Under the pieces are notes generated by a model. The model did not search any database and was not told the origin of the DNA. It saw only the letters and a list, made by a program, of their open reading frames with translations. Both the position numbers and the translations under genes were made by a program. From an uncultured Verrucomicrobiota bacterium (GTDB lineage Bacteria; Verrucomicrobiota; Kiritimatiellia; CAIVKH01), in the NCBI GenBank assembly GCA_937873455.1, contig CALMYG010000176.1:59814-123813 (forward strand): a stretch of DNA of 64,000 nt, written 5' to 3'. Shown here in pieces: positions 8,077-16,141 of the stretch; position 1 is the stretch's first letter, and the number at the start of each line of letters is the position of its first letter.

Positions 8077-9846
8077 TTAAGCGCCGGCTTCCGGCCGGCT
8101 GACCACGGTTTTCCCACGCGAGGACTCCTCGCGACGAAGTTGATCCACGAATTGCGCAAGCGACATGACCCCGAGATCGCCGGCCGTCCGGCTCCGCACG
8201 GCCAAGCCGCCCGCTTCCTGTTCTTTGGCCCCGACAATAAGCATGTAGGGAATTTTTTCCATCTGGGCGTTACGAATTTTCGCCCCGATTTTCTCATTGC
8301 GCAAATCAAGCCCCACGCGGAAATCGGCTTCGCGCAGGGTTTCGGCGATCTCCCGGGCATAATCGTCCTGATTTTCGGTCAGGGTGAGAACCCGGGCCTG
8401 CTCGGCGGCCAGCCACACCGGAAAGGCCCCGATGTAGTGTTCGGTCAAAATGCCGAAAAACCGCTCAATGCTGCCGAACAACGCGCGGTGGATCATATAG
8501 GGGCGGTGCTCTTTGTTGTCGCTGCCGACATAGGTAAGGTCGAAACGCTCGGGCAGGTTGAAGTCGAACTGAATGGTGGTCATTTGCCATTCGCGACCGA
8601 TGGCGTCTTTGACCTTCATATCGATCTTGGGGCCGTAGAACGCGCCGCCGCCTTCATCGACTTCGTAGGGGATGTTTTCCATCTTCAGCGCTTTTTCCAG
8701 GGAGCGGGTGGCGTCTTCCCATTGCGCGGGTTCGCCCACTGCCTTGGCCGGGCGGGTGGAGAGGTAGGCGGTAATATCGTCAAAACCGAAGGTGCGCCAG
8801 ATGTTGATGGCGAAGCGGATCACCCGGATGATTTCCGACTCCATCTGTTCCGCCGAGCAAAACAGGTGCGCATCGTCCTGGGTGAAGCCGCGCACGCGAA
8901 GCAAACCGTGAAGCACCCCGGCCTTCTCATAGCGGTACACGGTGCCCAACTCGGCCCACCGCAACGGAAGATCGCGGTAGGAGCGTTTGCGGGATTTGTA
9001 AATTTCGATATGAAACGGGCAATTCATCGGTTTGATGAAGTACTCGTTTTCGTCAATCTGCATCGGGGCGTACATGCTTTCCCGGTAAAAGCCGAGATGC
9101 CCGGACGTTTCCCACAACGCGCTGCGGCCGGTATGGGGCGTGTACAACAAGTCGTATCCGCCGCGGAAATGTTCTTTGCGCCAATAGTCTTCAATCAGGC
9201 AGCGGATGCGCGCGCCTTTGGGGTGCCAGTGAATCAGTCCGGGGCCGACATCCTCCTGAATGCTGAAAAGATCGAGCTCTTTTCCCAGCTTCCGGTGGTC
9301 GCGCAATTTGGCTTCTTCCAACTGCTTCAGGTACACCGCAAGTTGTTTGTCGGAAAGTTGCGCCGTGCCGTACACCCGCTGTAACATCGGGTTCGTCTCT
9401 TTGCCCCGGTAGTAGGACCCGGCGACGTTCAACAGCTTAAACGCCTTGATCTTCCCGGTACTTTCCACGTGCGGGCCGCGGCAGAGATCCAGAAAGTCCC
9501 CGTTGCGGTAAAAGGTGATGGTTTCCCCTTCCGGAATATCAGCCAGGCGCTCGATCTTGTAACGCTGACCGCGCTGGCGAATCAGCGCCTCCGCCTCGGT
9601 GCGCGACACTTCCATACGCTCAAACGGCTGATCTTCGGTGATGATCTTGGCCATTTCCGCCTCAATCGCGGCAAAATCCTCCGGGGCCAGGCGGTGGGGT
9701 AATTCAAAGTCGTAGTAAAAACCGTCCTCCGTCGGAGGACCGATGTCCAACTGAACATCATCAAACAAACGACAGACCGCGGTAGCCAACACATGCGCCG
9801 CACTGTGGCGCATTTTGTACAAATCACTCGAAGTATCTACTTTCAT
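8077..9846 (-). CDS. thrS: Threonyl-tRNA synthetase lacking the TGS domain
   Basis: Class II synthetase charging tRNA-Thr. At 589 aa it is about 50 residues shorter than E. coli ThrRS, because the N-terminal TGS domain is missing: the editing-domain motif RHSAAHVLA already occurs at residue 13. The editing (SAD) domain, the catalytic core with the three Zn ligands (Cys in MNCPFH, His in RGFTQDDAH, His in MIHRALFGSIER) and the C-terminal anticodon domain (DLRNEKIGAKIR) are all present. First gene of thrS-infC-rpmI-rplT. The upstream 129 bp to the glutaredoxin gene contains a weak TTGAAA/CATAGT promoter-like pair. Confidence 0.96.
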   Translation of the reverse strand: MKVDTSSDLYKMRHSAAHVLATAVCRLFDDVQLDIGPPTEDGFYYDFELPHRLAPEDFAAIEAEMAKIITEDQPFERMEVSRTEAEALIRQRGQRYKIERLADIPEGETITFYRNGDFLDLCRGPHVESTGKIKAFKLLNVAGSYYRGKETNPMLQRVYGTAQLSDKQLAVYLKQLEEAKLRDHRKLGKELDLFSIQEDVGPGLIHWHPKGARIRCLIEDYWRKEHFRGGYDLLYTPHTGRSALWETSGHLGFYRESMYAPMQIDENEYFIKPMNCPFHIEIYKSRKRSYRDLPLRWAELGTVYRYEKAGVLHGLLRVRGFTQDDAHLFCSAEQMESEIIRVIRFAINIWRTFGFDDITAYLSTRPAKAVGEPAQWEDATRSLEKALKMENIPYEVDEGGGAFYGPKIDMKVKDAIGREWQMTTIQFDFNLPERFDLTYVGSDNKEHRPYMIHRALFGSIERFFGILTEHYIGAFPVWLAAEQARVLTLTENQDDYAREIAETLREADFRVGLDLRNEKIGAKIRNAQMEKIPYMLIVGAKEQEAGGLAVRSRTAGDLGVMSLAQFVDQLRREESSRGKTVVSRPEAGA

Positions 9847-9975
9847 TCTGTTTGTGTTTTCGCGGTCTCCGTTCCGGCTTGTTCGTGGGCCGGGTATTCA
9901 GGGCCGTTACTATGGCGGGGTCGCTTGAGGTTTTTCAAGCTTTTTGCGAAAAAAATCGCCTCGCCAAGGATTGCC

Positions 9976-10275
9976 CTAGATCGACCTTGCATGGGGTGGC
10001 GGCGTGGCGAGCAGGCGGTCAAACTCCCCGGAGGCAATCATGGGCTCCAGCTTCCGCCAACCGGGAATATGGCGCCCGTTGACGAAGATTTGCGGGACAA
10101 AATCCACCGGACCACAGCGACGATGCATATCGCGGCTGGTCGGGGTATCGACAAACTTTTCCCCGTCCCAGTGAACCTCATGGGCCACGAACGATAGCCG
10201 GCGGGACCGGAAAAATGCCATGGCCTGGTGACACAACCCACAGATATCCGCGTAATAAATTTCAATCGTTGGCAT
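9976..10275 (-). CDS. Glutaredoxin-like protein
   Basis: A 99-aa thioredoxin-fold protein with redox motif CGLC near the N-terminus (YYADICGLCHQA), the cis-Pro motif VDFVPQIFVNG and a C-terminal GWRKLEP segment, as in GrxC-type glutaredoxins. It would use glutathione or a similar thiol to reduce disulfides. ATG at 10275 has a purine-rich AGAGGG upstream; a TTG at 10278 is the only alternative. It precedes thrS on the same strand. Confidence 0.82.
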   Translation of the reverse strand: MPTIEIYYADICGLCHQAMAFFRSRRLSFVAHEVHWDGEKFVDTPTSRDMHRRCGPVDFVPQIFVNGRHIPGWRKLEPMIASGEFDRLLATPPPHARSI

Positions 10276-10333
10276 CAAACCCTCTTCCCATTGTACTCAC
10301 CAGATGGTCATCGTTGGACCCGGAATTTCACGG

Positions 10334-10822
10334 TTATTCCGGGTTTTCCGCCTCGGGCTCACCCACTCGGCTGACCGCAACCGACGTGACTTCTTTTCGC
10401 GTAAAGGCGTCCTTAAAGTCATCCAGAGCGACCTGCCCGGCGTCGATCGCGGCCTTCACCCGAGCCGGATCCGGGGTTCCGATGACCGGCAGTGCCGCGA
10501 CCAACAGCGGCTCCACCTCGTCCAGCTTGGACCGAACCTTACGCCAATCCGGGCGCAACAGCAAGGCGTAGCGGTCACCCAGGCGCTGCTGGAGCACATC
10601 TTCATCGTACTCAATTTTCACGGTTTTGCGGTAGCGGACCTTGAAGGTTGCGCCTTCCACTTCCGGCATCCAAACGGTCGCCTTCATCTCCTCCAGGTGA
10701 GCGGCCAGCCGCTCCTGCAAAGCAGACTTCTTCTCGCGGATCTCCCGCTCCGCGTCCTGCAAGGCCCGGTATTCCTTGAGCAGACTCGCCCACGCATTTT
10801 CCGGCGGTAACGTTTCTTTCAT
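10334..10822 (-). CDS. Hypothetical coiled-coil protein
   Basis: I do not recognise this 162-aa protein. The N-terminal third is a charged, heptad-like helix (KEYRALQDAEREIREKKSA) that should form a coiled coil. It is followed by a beta-rich middle (GATFKVRYRKTVKIEYDED) and a C-terminal part VRSKLDEVEPLLVAALP ending in RKEVTSVAVSRVGEPE. The combination recalls small phage-encoded accessory proteins, but I cannot assign a family. ATG 10822 is preferred over the longer frame to 10897. It lies 58 bp upstream of the glutaredoxin gene. Confidence 0.5.
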   Translation of the reverse strand: MKETLPPENAWASLLKEYRALQDAEREIREKKSALQERLAAHLEEMKATVWMPEVEGATFKVRYRKTVKIEYDEDVLQQRLGDRYALLLRPDWRKVRSKLDEVEPLLVAALPVIGTPDPARVKAAIDAGQVALDDFKDAFTRKEVTSVAVSRVGEPEAENPE

Positions 10823-10980
10823 GCCGCGATCTTGCCCCAAGCCGACGATCCATTCAAGTGTATGCGAAGCGCCACGTACCCGAATTGGCGTCGGCAAAGG
10901 AAATGGGCAGACCGGTAGCGTTGCCCGTTGCGGGCGCGCTCACATGAATGAATCGACACGCTCGCCGCGGATAGCGGCGA

Positions 10981-11088
10981 TTAGGCGCTCGCCTTGGCCT
11001 TTTTGGCCGCGGTGGCGCGCTGTTTGAGGCGCTTGACGCGCCGGTTGCGTGCTTTGCGTTTTACGCGAACTCGAAGTTGTTGTCCCAT
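10981..11088 (-). CDS. 35-aa highly basic small protein
   Basis: Translation from the ATG at 11088 gives 35 residues, nearly half Lys or Arg, beginning MGQQLRVRVKRKARNRRVKR and ending in an Ala/Lys tail. The composition and size are those of a very small ribosomal or rRNA-binding peptide (compare bTHX or bL38-like peptides), but I cannot match it to a named family. No clear Shine-Dalgarno is visible. The codon use (GGCGCGTCAAGCGCCTC) matches neighbours. It is missed by ordinary gene-length cut-offs. Confidence 0.5.
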   Translation of the reverse strand: MGQQLRVRVKRKARNRRVKRLKQRATAAKKAKASA

Positions 11089-11153
11089 AGGCGGCGGAAG
11101 ATAGGTGGAAGCGCCACTGCCGTCAACACGTTTTTATGCATACGTTTTTAAGC

Positions 11154-11276
11154 GGGCGCATCTCCGAGTTTTGACAAGTGCCTTGGTGTAGGCCGACCCT
11201 CTGCGGTCGGCGGAGAGGCGCCGGGGACAGAGCCCCGGCCTACAAGGAACCTTTGCACAAACTCGGAGATGCGCCC
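11154..11276. mobile_element. 123-bp MITE-like element, copy A
   Basis: Non-coding element bounded by 18-bp perfect terminal inverted repeats starting GGGCGCATCTCCGAGTTT. The interior holds two GC-rich hairpin arms, GTAGGCCG... and ...CGGCCTAC, which are themselves complementary, so the whole unit can fold. The second copy at 18353-18475 is its reverse complement and differs only at the last base. There is no ORF and no obvious target-site duplication. Confidence 0.8.
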
Positions 11277-11310
11277 TTTTTAAGCATGACCACCATCCAC
11301 GGCGGGCAGC

Positions 11311-13197
11311 CTACACCGCCATGAGCCGGCTGACCAACTTGGTGAAACGGGTGGGATTCTTGACCGGCGCCCCCTCGGCGATCTGGGCCTGGCCAAGCAA
11401 GAGGTCAGCGTAGTCGTTGATCCGCTCGTCCGACGGATCGGCCTTGAACCAACCCTCAAGCTTTTCGATCAGGGGATGGCCGGGATTGATTTCCAGAATC
11501 CGCTTGCTGGGCGGCACCTCCTGATCCATGGCCTTGAGAATGCGCTCCATGTGGGGGGAGATGCCGGAATCGTCGTTGACCAGGCAACAAGCGGAGTCGG
11601 TGAGGCGCGATGACAGACGGACCTCCTTGATGTCGGCGTCAAGATGCTTCTGCAGCGCACTCAACAAGTCTTTGACCGCCTCCTCCCGCTCCTTCTTCTT
11701 CTCCTGCGCCGCCTTCTTTTCCTCCTCGGTGCCGAGATCAATGTCTCCGCGATCAATGGCCACCAGTTTCTTGCCCGCGTATTCCGGCAGGCTCATGACC
11801 ACCCACTCGTCAATCGGGTCGGCCAATAACAAAACTTCGTAACTTCGGCGCTCAAAGGCTTCCAGCAAGGGCGAAGCCTTGAGGCTGGCAATCGAATCTC
11901 CGGCAATGTAGTACATGTCTTTTTGCTCGGAAGGCATGCGATCAACATAGGATTTAAGGTCGATCGGCAACTTGTCTTCGGTCCGCGTGGTGTCGAACAG
12001 GAGGAGATCGGCAATTTTTTGTTTGTTTTCGAAGTCCAGGTGCACGCCTTCCTTGAGGACGCGCCCGAACGTCGCGAAAAACGACCGGTATTCTTTTTCC
12101 TGTTTTTGTTTCATGTCGGCAAGCGTGCCGAGCACTTTGCCGGTGAGGCTCTTGCGGATGCGCCGAATGATGGCGTCATCCTGCAACATTTCCCGGGAGA
12201 CGTTGAGGGGCAGATCGCTGGAGTCGACCACGCCACGCAAAAACCGCAGGTAGGGCGGGAGCAACTCCTTGCAATCGTCGGTAATAAATACGTTGCGCAC
12301 GTAAAGGTGGATGCCCTTGATGCCATCACGCATAAACAAGTCATAGGGCGCCTGGGAAGGCACAAACAGCAGGGCCCGGAATTCGGTGACGCCCTCGGCG
12401 TTGACGTGGATCACCTTGGCCGGATTGTCGGCGGCGTGGCTGATGTGCCGGTAAAAAGCCTGGTATTCGTCCTCAGCGACTTCGCTGGCGGCTTTTTTCC
12501 AAATAGCTTTCCGGGAATTGACGATCTCGTCCTTCGGCTCTTCCTTGCCTTCGGCGTCGACGACGGTGAGGCGAATGGGGAAGCTGATGTAGTCGGAGTA
12601 GTGTTTGATGATGGTCTGCAACCGCCAGGGCTCGAGAAATTCCTCCTGACCTTCGCGAAGCTTAAGGGTGACCGTGGTGCCGAAATCCTCCCGGGAGGAT
12701 TCTTCGAGGGTATAGGAGTCGTCCCCGGTCGAGGTCCACTTCAAGGCGGGTTCGTCCATGCCGCCGCGCCGCGTTACCACGGCGACTTCTTCGGCCACCA
12801 TGAAGGCGGAGTAGAAACCCACCCCGAACCGTCCGATCATCTCAGGATTGGCGGCGGCCTTGGGATCGCTCTTGAGGGTTTCGAGAAAGCGACGGGTTCC
12901 CGAACTGGCAATGGTGCCGATGTTTTCCTCGACTTCGCGAGCGGACATGCCGATGCCGTTGTCGGTGATGGTGAGGGTCCGGTTTTTCTTGTCGGCGACG
13001 ACGGTAATGCTCCAGGCATCCTCCTCGCGCTGCAGGCTTTTATGGGTCAGCGCCTCAAACCGCGCGCGGTCGATCGCGTCGGAGGCATTGGAGATCAACT
13101 CGCGCAGGAAAATTTCCTTTTTCGAATACAACGAATGGATCACGAGATCGAGTAGTTGACGAACTTCGGCTTTAAATGGATGTGCGTGAGCGGTCAT
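11311..13197 (-). CDS. htpG: Chaperone HtpG (Hsp90)
   Basis: ATP-dependent homodimeric chaperone, 628 aa. The GHKL ATPase domain shows FLRELISNASDAIDRARFE, DNGIGM and FGVGFYSAFMVAEEVAVVTR; the middle domain and C-terminal dimerisation domain follow with normal spacing. A consensus promoter lies immediately upstream (TTGACA, 18 bp, TTTAAT, at 13255-13226), and AGGAG sits 8 bases before the ATG. No CIRCE-type repeat is visible in the leader, so heat regulation, if any, is not evident. Confidence 0.97.
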   Translation of the reverse strand: MTAHAHPFKAEVRQLLDLVIHSLYSKKEIFLRELISNASDAIDRARFEALTHKSLQREEDAWSITVVADKKNRTLTITDNGIGMSAREVEENIGTIASSGTRRFLETLKSDPKAAANPEMIGRFGVGFYSAFMVAEEVAVVTRRGGMDEPALKWTSTGDDSYTLEESSREDFGTTVTLKLREGQEEFLEPWRLQTIIKHYSDYISFPIRLTVVDAEGKEEPKDEIVNSRKAIWKKAASEVAEDEYQAFYRHISHAADNPAKVIHVNAEGVTEFRALLFVPSQAPYDLFMRDGIKGIHLYVRNVFITDDCKELLPPYLRFLRGVVDSSDLPLNVSREMLQDDAIIRRIRKSLTGKVLGTLADMKQKQEKEYRSFFATFGRVLKEGVHLDFENKQKIADLLLFDTTRTEDKLPIDLKSYVDRMPSEQKDMYYIAGDSIASLKASPLLEAFERRSYEVLLLADPIDEWVVMSLPEYAGKKLVAIDRGDIDLGTEEEKKAAQEKKKEREEAVKDLLSALQKHLDADIKEVRLSSRLTDSACCLVNDDSGISPHMERILKAMDQEVPPSKRILEINPGHPLIEKLEGWFKADPSDERINDYADLLLGQAQIAEGAPVKNPTRFTKLVSRLMAV

Positions 13198-13225
13198 GAA
13201 AAATCTCCTGATAAAACGAGGCGGT

Positions 13226-13255
13226 ATTAAAGCGAGATCAACCGGGGTTTGTCAA
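13226..13255 (-). promoter_or_regulatory. Sigma-70-type promoter of htpG
   Basis: On the minus strand, TTGACA (13255-13250) and TTTAAT (13231-13226) are separated by 18 bp, 29 bp before the htpG start codon. The -35 box is a perfect match to consensus. Confidence 0.7.
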
Positions 13256-13258
13256 CCA

Positions 13259-13394
13259 GTAGGCCGGACCTTTGCGTCCGGCGTATGGCCGCCGCCCGCG
13301 GAGGGGCGGCCTACAACGCGTTGATGTCGCCATCCTGTAGGCCGGTCCTATGCGTCCGGCGCATGGCCGCCGCCCGAAGAGGGGCGGCCTGCAA
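13259..13394. repeat. Two tandem GTAGGCCG hairpin repeats
   Basis: Two diverged copies with a 78-bp period, starting at 13259 and 13337. Each runs from GTAGGCCGG to GGCGGCCT(A/G)CAAC and can fold on itself. The same GTAGGCCG core lies inside the MITE-like element. They fill the gap between htpG and the recombinase-like gene. Confidence 0.75.
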
Positions 13395-13481
13395 CGGCAT
13401 GAGGCATTCTTGGGGACCGGAGGCGGTGACCGGAATCCACACCAGAGCTACGCCCACCAGGGCGGCAGGATAACGTCGGCC

Positions 13482-14132
13482 TCAGGCGGCGTGCGCGATT
13501 CCATCGGAGTGAGACGGCGCACCCGCAAACCGCAGGCCCCGTTCATCAAGCGACTGTACCAACAACAAGGTTGTCATGAGGTCGCGATGCCCCAGCATGT
13601 CGTGCAATTCCTGAATCGAACTCCCCTGCTCCCAACGGGCCTTGGCCGCGAACAGGCGCAAGGTGTTGGAGTGAATAGGGCCGTAGTACCCGACGGACTT
13701 TGCCGCCGCGCGCCAAGCGACCGTAGCGTCTTCGGTCGAAATGGGCACATCGGGGTCATCCGTTCCGTTGCCATCCAGCAGCCACGCCGGGAAAAATCGT
13801 TGTGCGGCAAATCGACCGGGACCGCGTTTTGCGTTGCGGCGATTTTCCCGTTCCAACCAGGCGAAGGCCGGTCGCAGCAAATCTTCCCGGAAACGGTTAA
13901 GGGCATCCGCCAGACCCTCGGAAAGAACAACGTCACGCACCCCGCATTCGCCCGGCAGCTTAAGGACCCGCGACTCAGGGCGGAGATCGCCGATTCGCAA
14001 CGCCTGCACGTCGTGAACACGCGCCGCGGTTTCCACCATCAACCAGGCCATCACATCATACGGCGGGGCCAATGCCATCAGAAGGCGGCAAACGGTATCC
14101 GAATCGGGCAAAGATGTTTTCGCGGTTTTCAT
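13482..14132 (-). CDS. Catalytically degenerate tyrosine-recombinase-like protein (integron-integrase-like)
   Basis: A 216-aa protein that matches only the catalytic domain of tyrosine recombinases; the N-terminal core-binding domain is missing. Arg38 (ETAARVHDVQALRIGDL), Arg159 (NTLRLF) and His182 (MLGHRD) align with conserved catalytic positions. However, the HxxR His is Asn156, and the nucleophilic Tyr position (TTMIY in active enzymes) is Leu191 in TTLLLVQ. The Trp/Pro-rich insert (RFFPAWLL) and the tail after the missing Tyr resemble integron integrases (inference). It is therefore unlikely to cut DNA. AGGAGA lies 8 bases before the ATG. It is divergent from lexA across a 16-bp palindrome, suggesting LexA control. 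Confidence 0.7.
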   Translation of the reverse strand: MKTAKTSLPDSDTVCRLLMALAPPYDVMAWLMVETAARVHDVQALRIGDLRPESRVLKLPGECGVRDVVLSEGLADALNRFREDLLRPAFAWLERENRRNAKRGPGRFAAQRFFPAWLLDGNGTDDPDVPISTEDATVAWRAAAKSVGYYGPIHSNTLRLFAAKARWEQGSSIQELHDMLGHRDLMTTLLLVQSLDERGLRFAGAPSHSDGIAHAA

Positions 14133-14156
14133 AGTTGCTTTCTCCTATGCGCCATA

Positions 14157-14172
14157 CTATACAAATGTATAG
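14157..14172. promoter_or_regulatory. Candidate LexA operator (palindrome)
   Basis: CTATACA-AA-TGTATAG is a perfect 7+7 palindrome in the 65-bp gap between lexA and the divergent recombinase-like gene. It overlaps the likely lexA -10 (TTGCTT at 14135, 17 bp, TATACA at 14158). Its CTAT-N8-ATAG form has the same spacing as the E. coli LexA box CTGT-N8-ACAG. Binding by LexA is inferred from autoregulation in other bacteria. Confidence 0.6.
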
Positions 14173-14197
14173 CTACTGATGTAAAGGACGATATTTC

Positions 14198-14809
14198 ATG
14201 GATACCTTAACGCAGCGACAGGGCGAAATTTTGGCGTTTATCCGGCAAGAGGCGCGGGCGAATGGCCTGCCGCCGACGGTTCGGGAGGTGGCGAACCGGT
14301 TTGGTTTTCGTTCGCCAAAAGGCGCAGCGGATCATGTAGATGCGCTGGTTCGCAAGGGGTATCTGGAGCGGATTCCCGGCGCGGCGCGGGGGCTACGGGT
14401 GCTTCATGCCGACGACCCGGACTACCCCGAGCCGGGAATTCCAATTGTCGGCGATGTCGCGGCGGGACTGCCCATCCTTGCGGTGGAAAATGTATTGGGG
14501 GTGTTGTCGCTGGATACCGCTTTCGGGCGGGGTGAACTGTTCGCGGTGCGCGTCCGGGGGGACAGCATGGTGGATTATGGAATTTTTGAGGGAGACCATG
14601 TGATCGTGCGGCGCAGCCCGACCCTGGAGGTTTCCGCGATCGCGGTCGTCTACCTGGAGGGCGAGGCTACGGTAAAGAAAGTCGTGAAAACGGCCGGGGG
14701 ATATGATCTGGTTCCCGGTAATAGCCGTTACCCGGTCCAGCACATCACCCGGGATACCCCGGGATTCGCGATGGCCGGCCCGGTGGTTGGGGTGGTGCGC
14801 GCGTTGTAG
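14198..14809 (+). CDS. lexA: LexA repressor
   Basis: SOS repressor with self-cleavage, 203 aa. The winged-helix N-terminus begins LTQRQGEILAFIRQ and carries a recognition region PTVREVANRFGF. The cleavage site is Ala89-Gly90 in VAAGLP, and the Ser-Lys dyad is Ser123 (GDSM) and Lys160 (EATVKK). The C-terminal S24 peptidase domain is intact. A ribosome site AAAGGA precedes the ATG. The shared palindrome with the divergent gene probably gives autoregulation and coordinated induction of both after DNA damage. Confidence 0.95.
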   Translation: MDTLTQRQGEILAFIRQEARANGLPPTVREVANRFGFRSPKGAADHVDALVRKGYLERIPGAARGLRVLHADDPDYPEPGIPIVGDVAAGLPILAVENVLGVLSLDTAFGRGELFAVRVRGDSMVDYGIFEGDHVIVRRSPTLEVSAIAVVYLEGEATVKKVVKTAGGYDLVPGNSRYPVQHITRDTPGFAMAGPVVGVVRAL

Positions 14810-14818
14810 GTTACAGCT

Positions 14819-16141
14819 TTATTCTCCCGGCATCATCACCCGTACGGCATACTGAACCACCCGTTCGGACTTCGCCCCCACCTCAAGGGTGTAGACCATG
14901 CGACGCTCCTGGCGATTAAACGCGTGGTTGGAGCGCAAAAACGTCCAGGACAAACTGACCGGGGGTTGTTCATCCACGACCACCCGAACCGGGGTGTCGA
15001 GCGCGTTTTCGATGCGAAGCTCGTAGGTTTGTTCGTAGCCGCCATCGGCCCGGTTCACCCGACCCCGGGCGATACGCCGGGCCTGAACGCCATCCACTTT
15101 TCCCATGTCGATCCGAATTTCACCTTGCGCCGGCGTATGGTTAAACCACGCCCGTTGAAAGAGGGTGGAACGTTGACTGCCGACATGAATGACGGCCGGC
15201 CCCGGCGGCATGGAACGGGCGCGCCCGGATTCCGCGGCATTGCGGAAGGAAATAATCTGCGAGGGCTGAGCCCGCGCGGTGCGGGAATCGGTCGGGATTT
15301 CTTCGGCGCGCAGCAGCAGGATACGATCCACCGGACGACGCGCCACCGACATCAGCGGGAGCAATACGGTTTGCCGGTCGGGAAGAACCAGATTCGTCCC
15401 GACGAGGTAACGATGGGGCACTCCAGGTTCATCCGGCGTGAAGCGCCACGCATCGGATAACGGACTGTCCTCATCAAGCTCCAGAATACCCGGCGGTTTG
15501 ACGCTCGGCGGGCGGCCCTGGGTATCGGCACTGATCCACTGCAGCGTAACACCTTCCCACGTCATTCCTGATTCGTTCGCCAGGGAATACCAGCCATCAA
15601 CATCAATCGACATGGGCTCAGCCAGGTTGGTCAAACTACCCCGCACCAATACATCGTAGCGAACCGAGACGCTGAGACCGGTAACGGCATAGATCAGATC
15701 AAACCGCTTGTTTCCGGGCGATCCCGAGGCGATCCTGGCCACACCGGGGCGCAACAAGCCGGCATTCGCCGGAGCGGCCTCCACGGTAACGGCTCGACCG
15801 GCCGTGTTTACCCGGGGCGCCGGCAACGAAGGCGATGCCGGCGCGCGCCACTCCAACACCTGAACCTCGCGGCGCCGATCGGCAAGATGCACAACACCAC
15901 GCTCCAATGCGAGCGAAAGACCGGGGAATTGAACCGTATTGGTGAGCGAGGTCAACGTCACCTGCCACGGCTCGCGAATGACGGCATGGCGTTCGCGCAG
16001 CACCACCCGGGTCGGCTCATCGCGGCGCGGCGCGGCGACATCTTGGCCGGGGCAGAGCGCCGAACCCGCGACCAGGCACCATGCCACCGCCCATCCCCGG
16101 CGTCTCACCTTCCCCGGCATTCCGCTGCCCCTGCGCTTCAT
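14819..16141 (-). CDS. Secreted DUF4139-like protein (second of pair)
   Basis: Predicted exported protein of about 440 aa with a basic/hydrophobic leader (GWAVAWCLVAGSALCPG). The body is beta-rich with a pattern like the DUF4139 module: WYSLANESGMTWEGVTLQW, YELRIENALDTPVRVVVDEQ and VVQYAVRVMMPGE at the end, paralleling the last strands of its upstream neighbour. The start is either GTG 16144 (4-bp overlap) or ATG 16141 (1-bp overlap) with the upstream stop; I take the ATG. The two genes look like diverged paralogues translated together. Function unknown; probably periplasmic or outer-membrane-associated. Confidence 0.6.
   Translation of the reverse strand: MKRRGSGMPGKVRRRGWAVAWCLVAGSALCPGQDVAAPRRDEPTRVVLRERHAVIREPWQVTLTSLTNTVQFPGLSLALERGVVHLADRRREVQVLEWRAPASPSLPAPRVNTAGRAVTVEAAPANAGLLRPGVARIASGSPGNKRFDLIYAVTGLSVSVRYDVLVRGSLTNLAEPMSIDVDGWYSLANESGMTWEGVTLQWISADTQGRPPSVKPPGILELDEDSPLSDAWRFTPDEPGVPHRYLVGTNLVLPDRQTVLLPLMSVARRPVDRILLLRAEEIPTDSRTARAQPSQIISFRNAAESGRARSMPPGPAVIHVGSQRSTLFQRAWFNHTPAQGEIRIDMGKVDGVQARRIARGRVNRADGGYEQTYELRIENALDTPVRVVVDEQPPVSLSWTFLRSNHAFNRQERRMVYTLEVGAKSERVVQYAVRVMMPGE

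Noticed and set aside
8140..9384. 414-codon plus-strand frame opposite thrS
   Set aside because: Shadow of ThrRS, whose catalytic residues are all on the minus strand.
11923..13155. 410-codon plus-strand frame opposite htpG
   Set aside because: Shadow of Hsp90; the promoter and ribosome site are on the minus strand.
13350..14210. 286-codon plus-strand frame opposite the recombinase-like gene
   Set aside because: The minus frame has a strong AGGAGA ribosome site and tyrosine-recombinase motifs; the plus frame runs through the GTAGGCCG repeats and lexA start.
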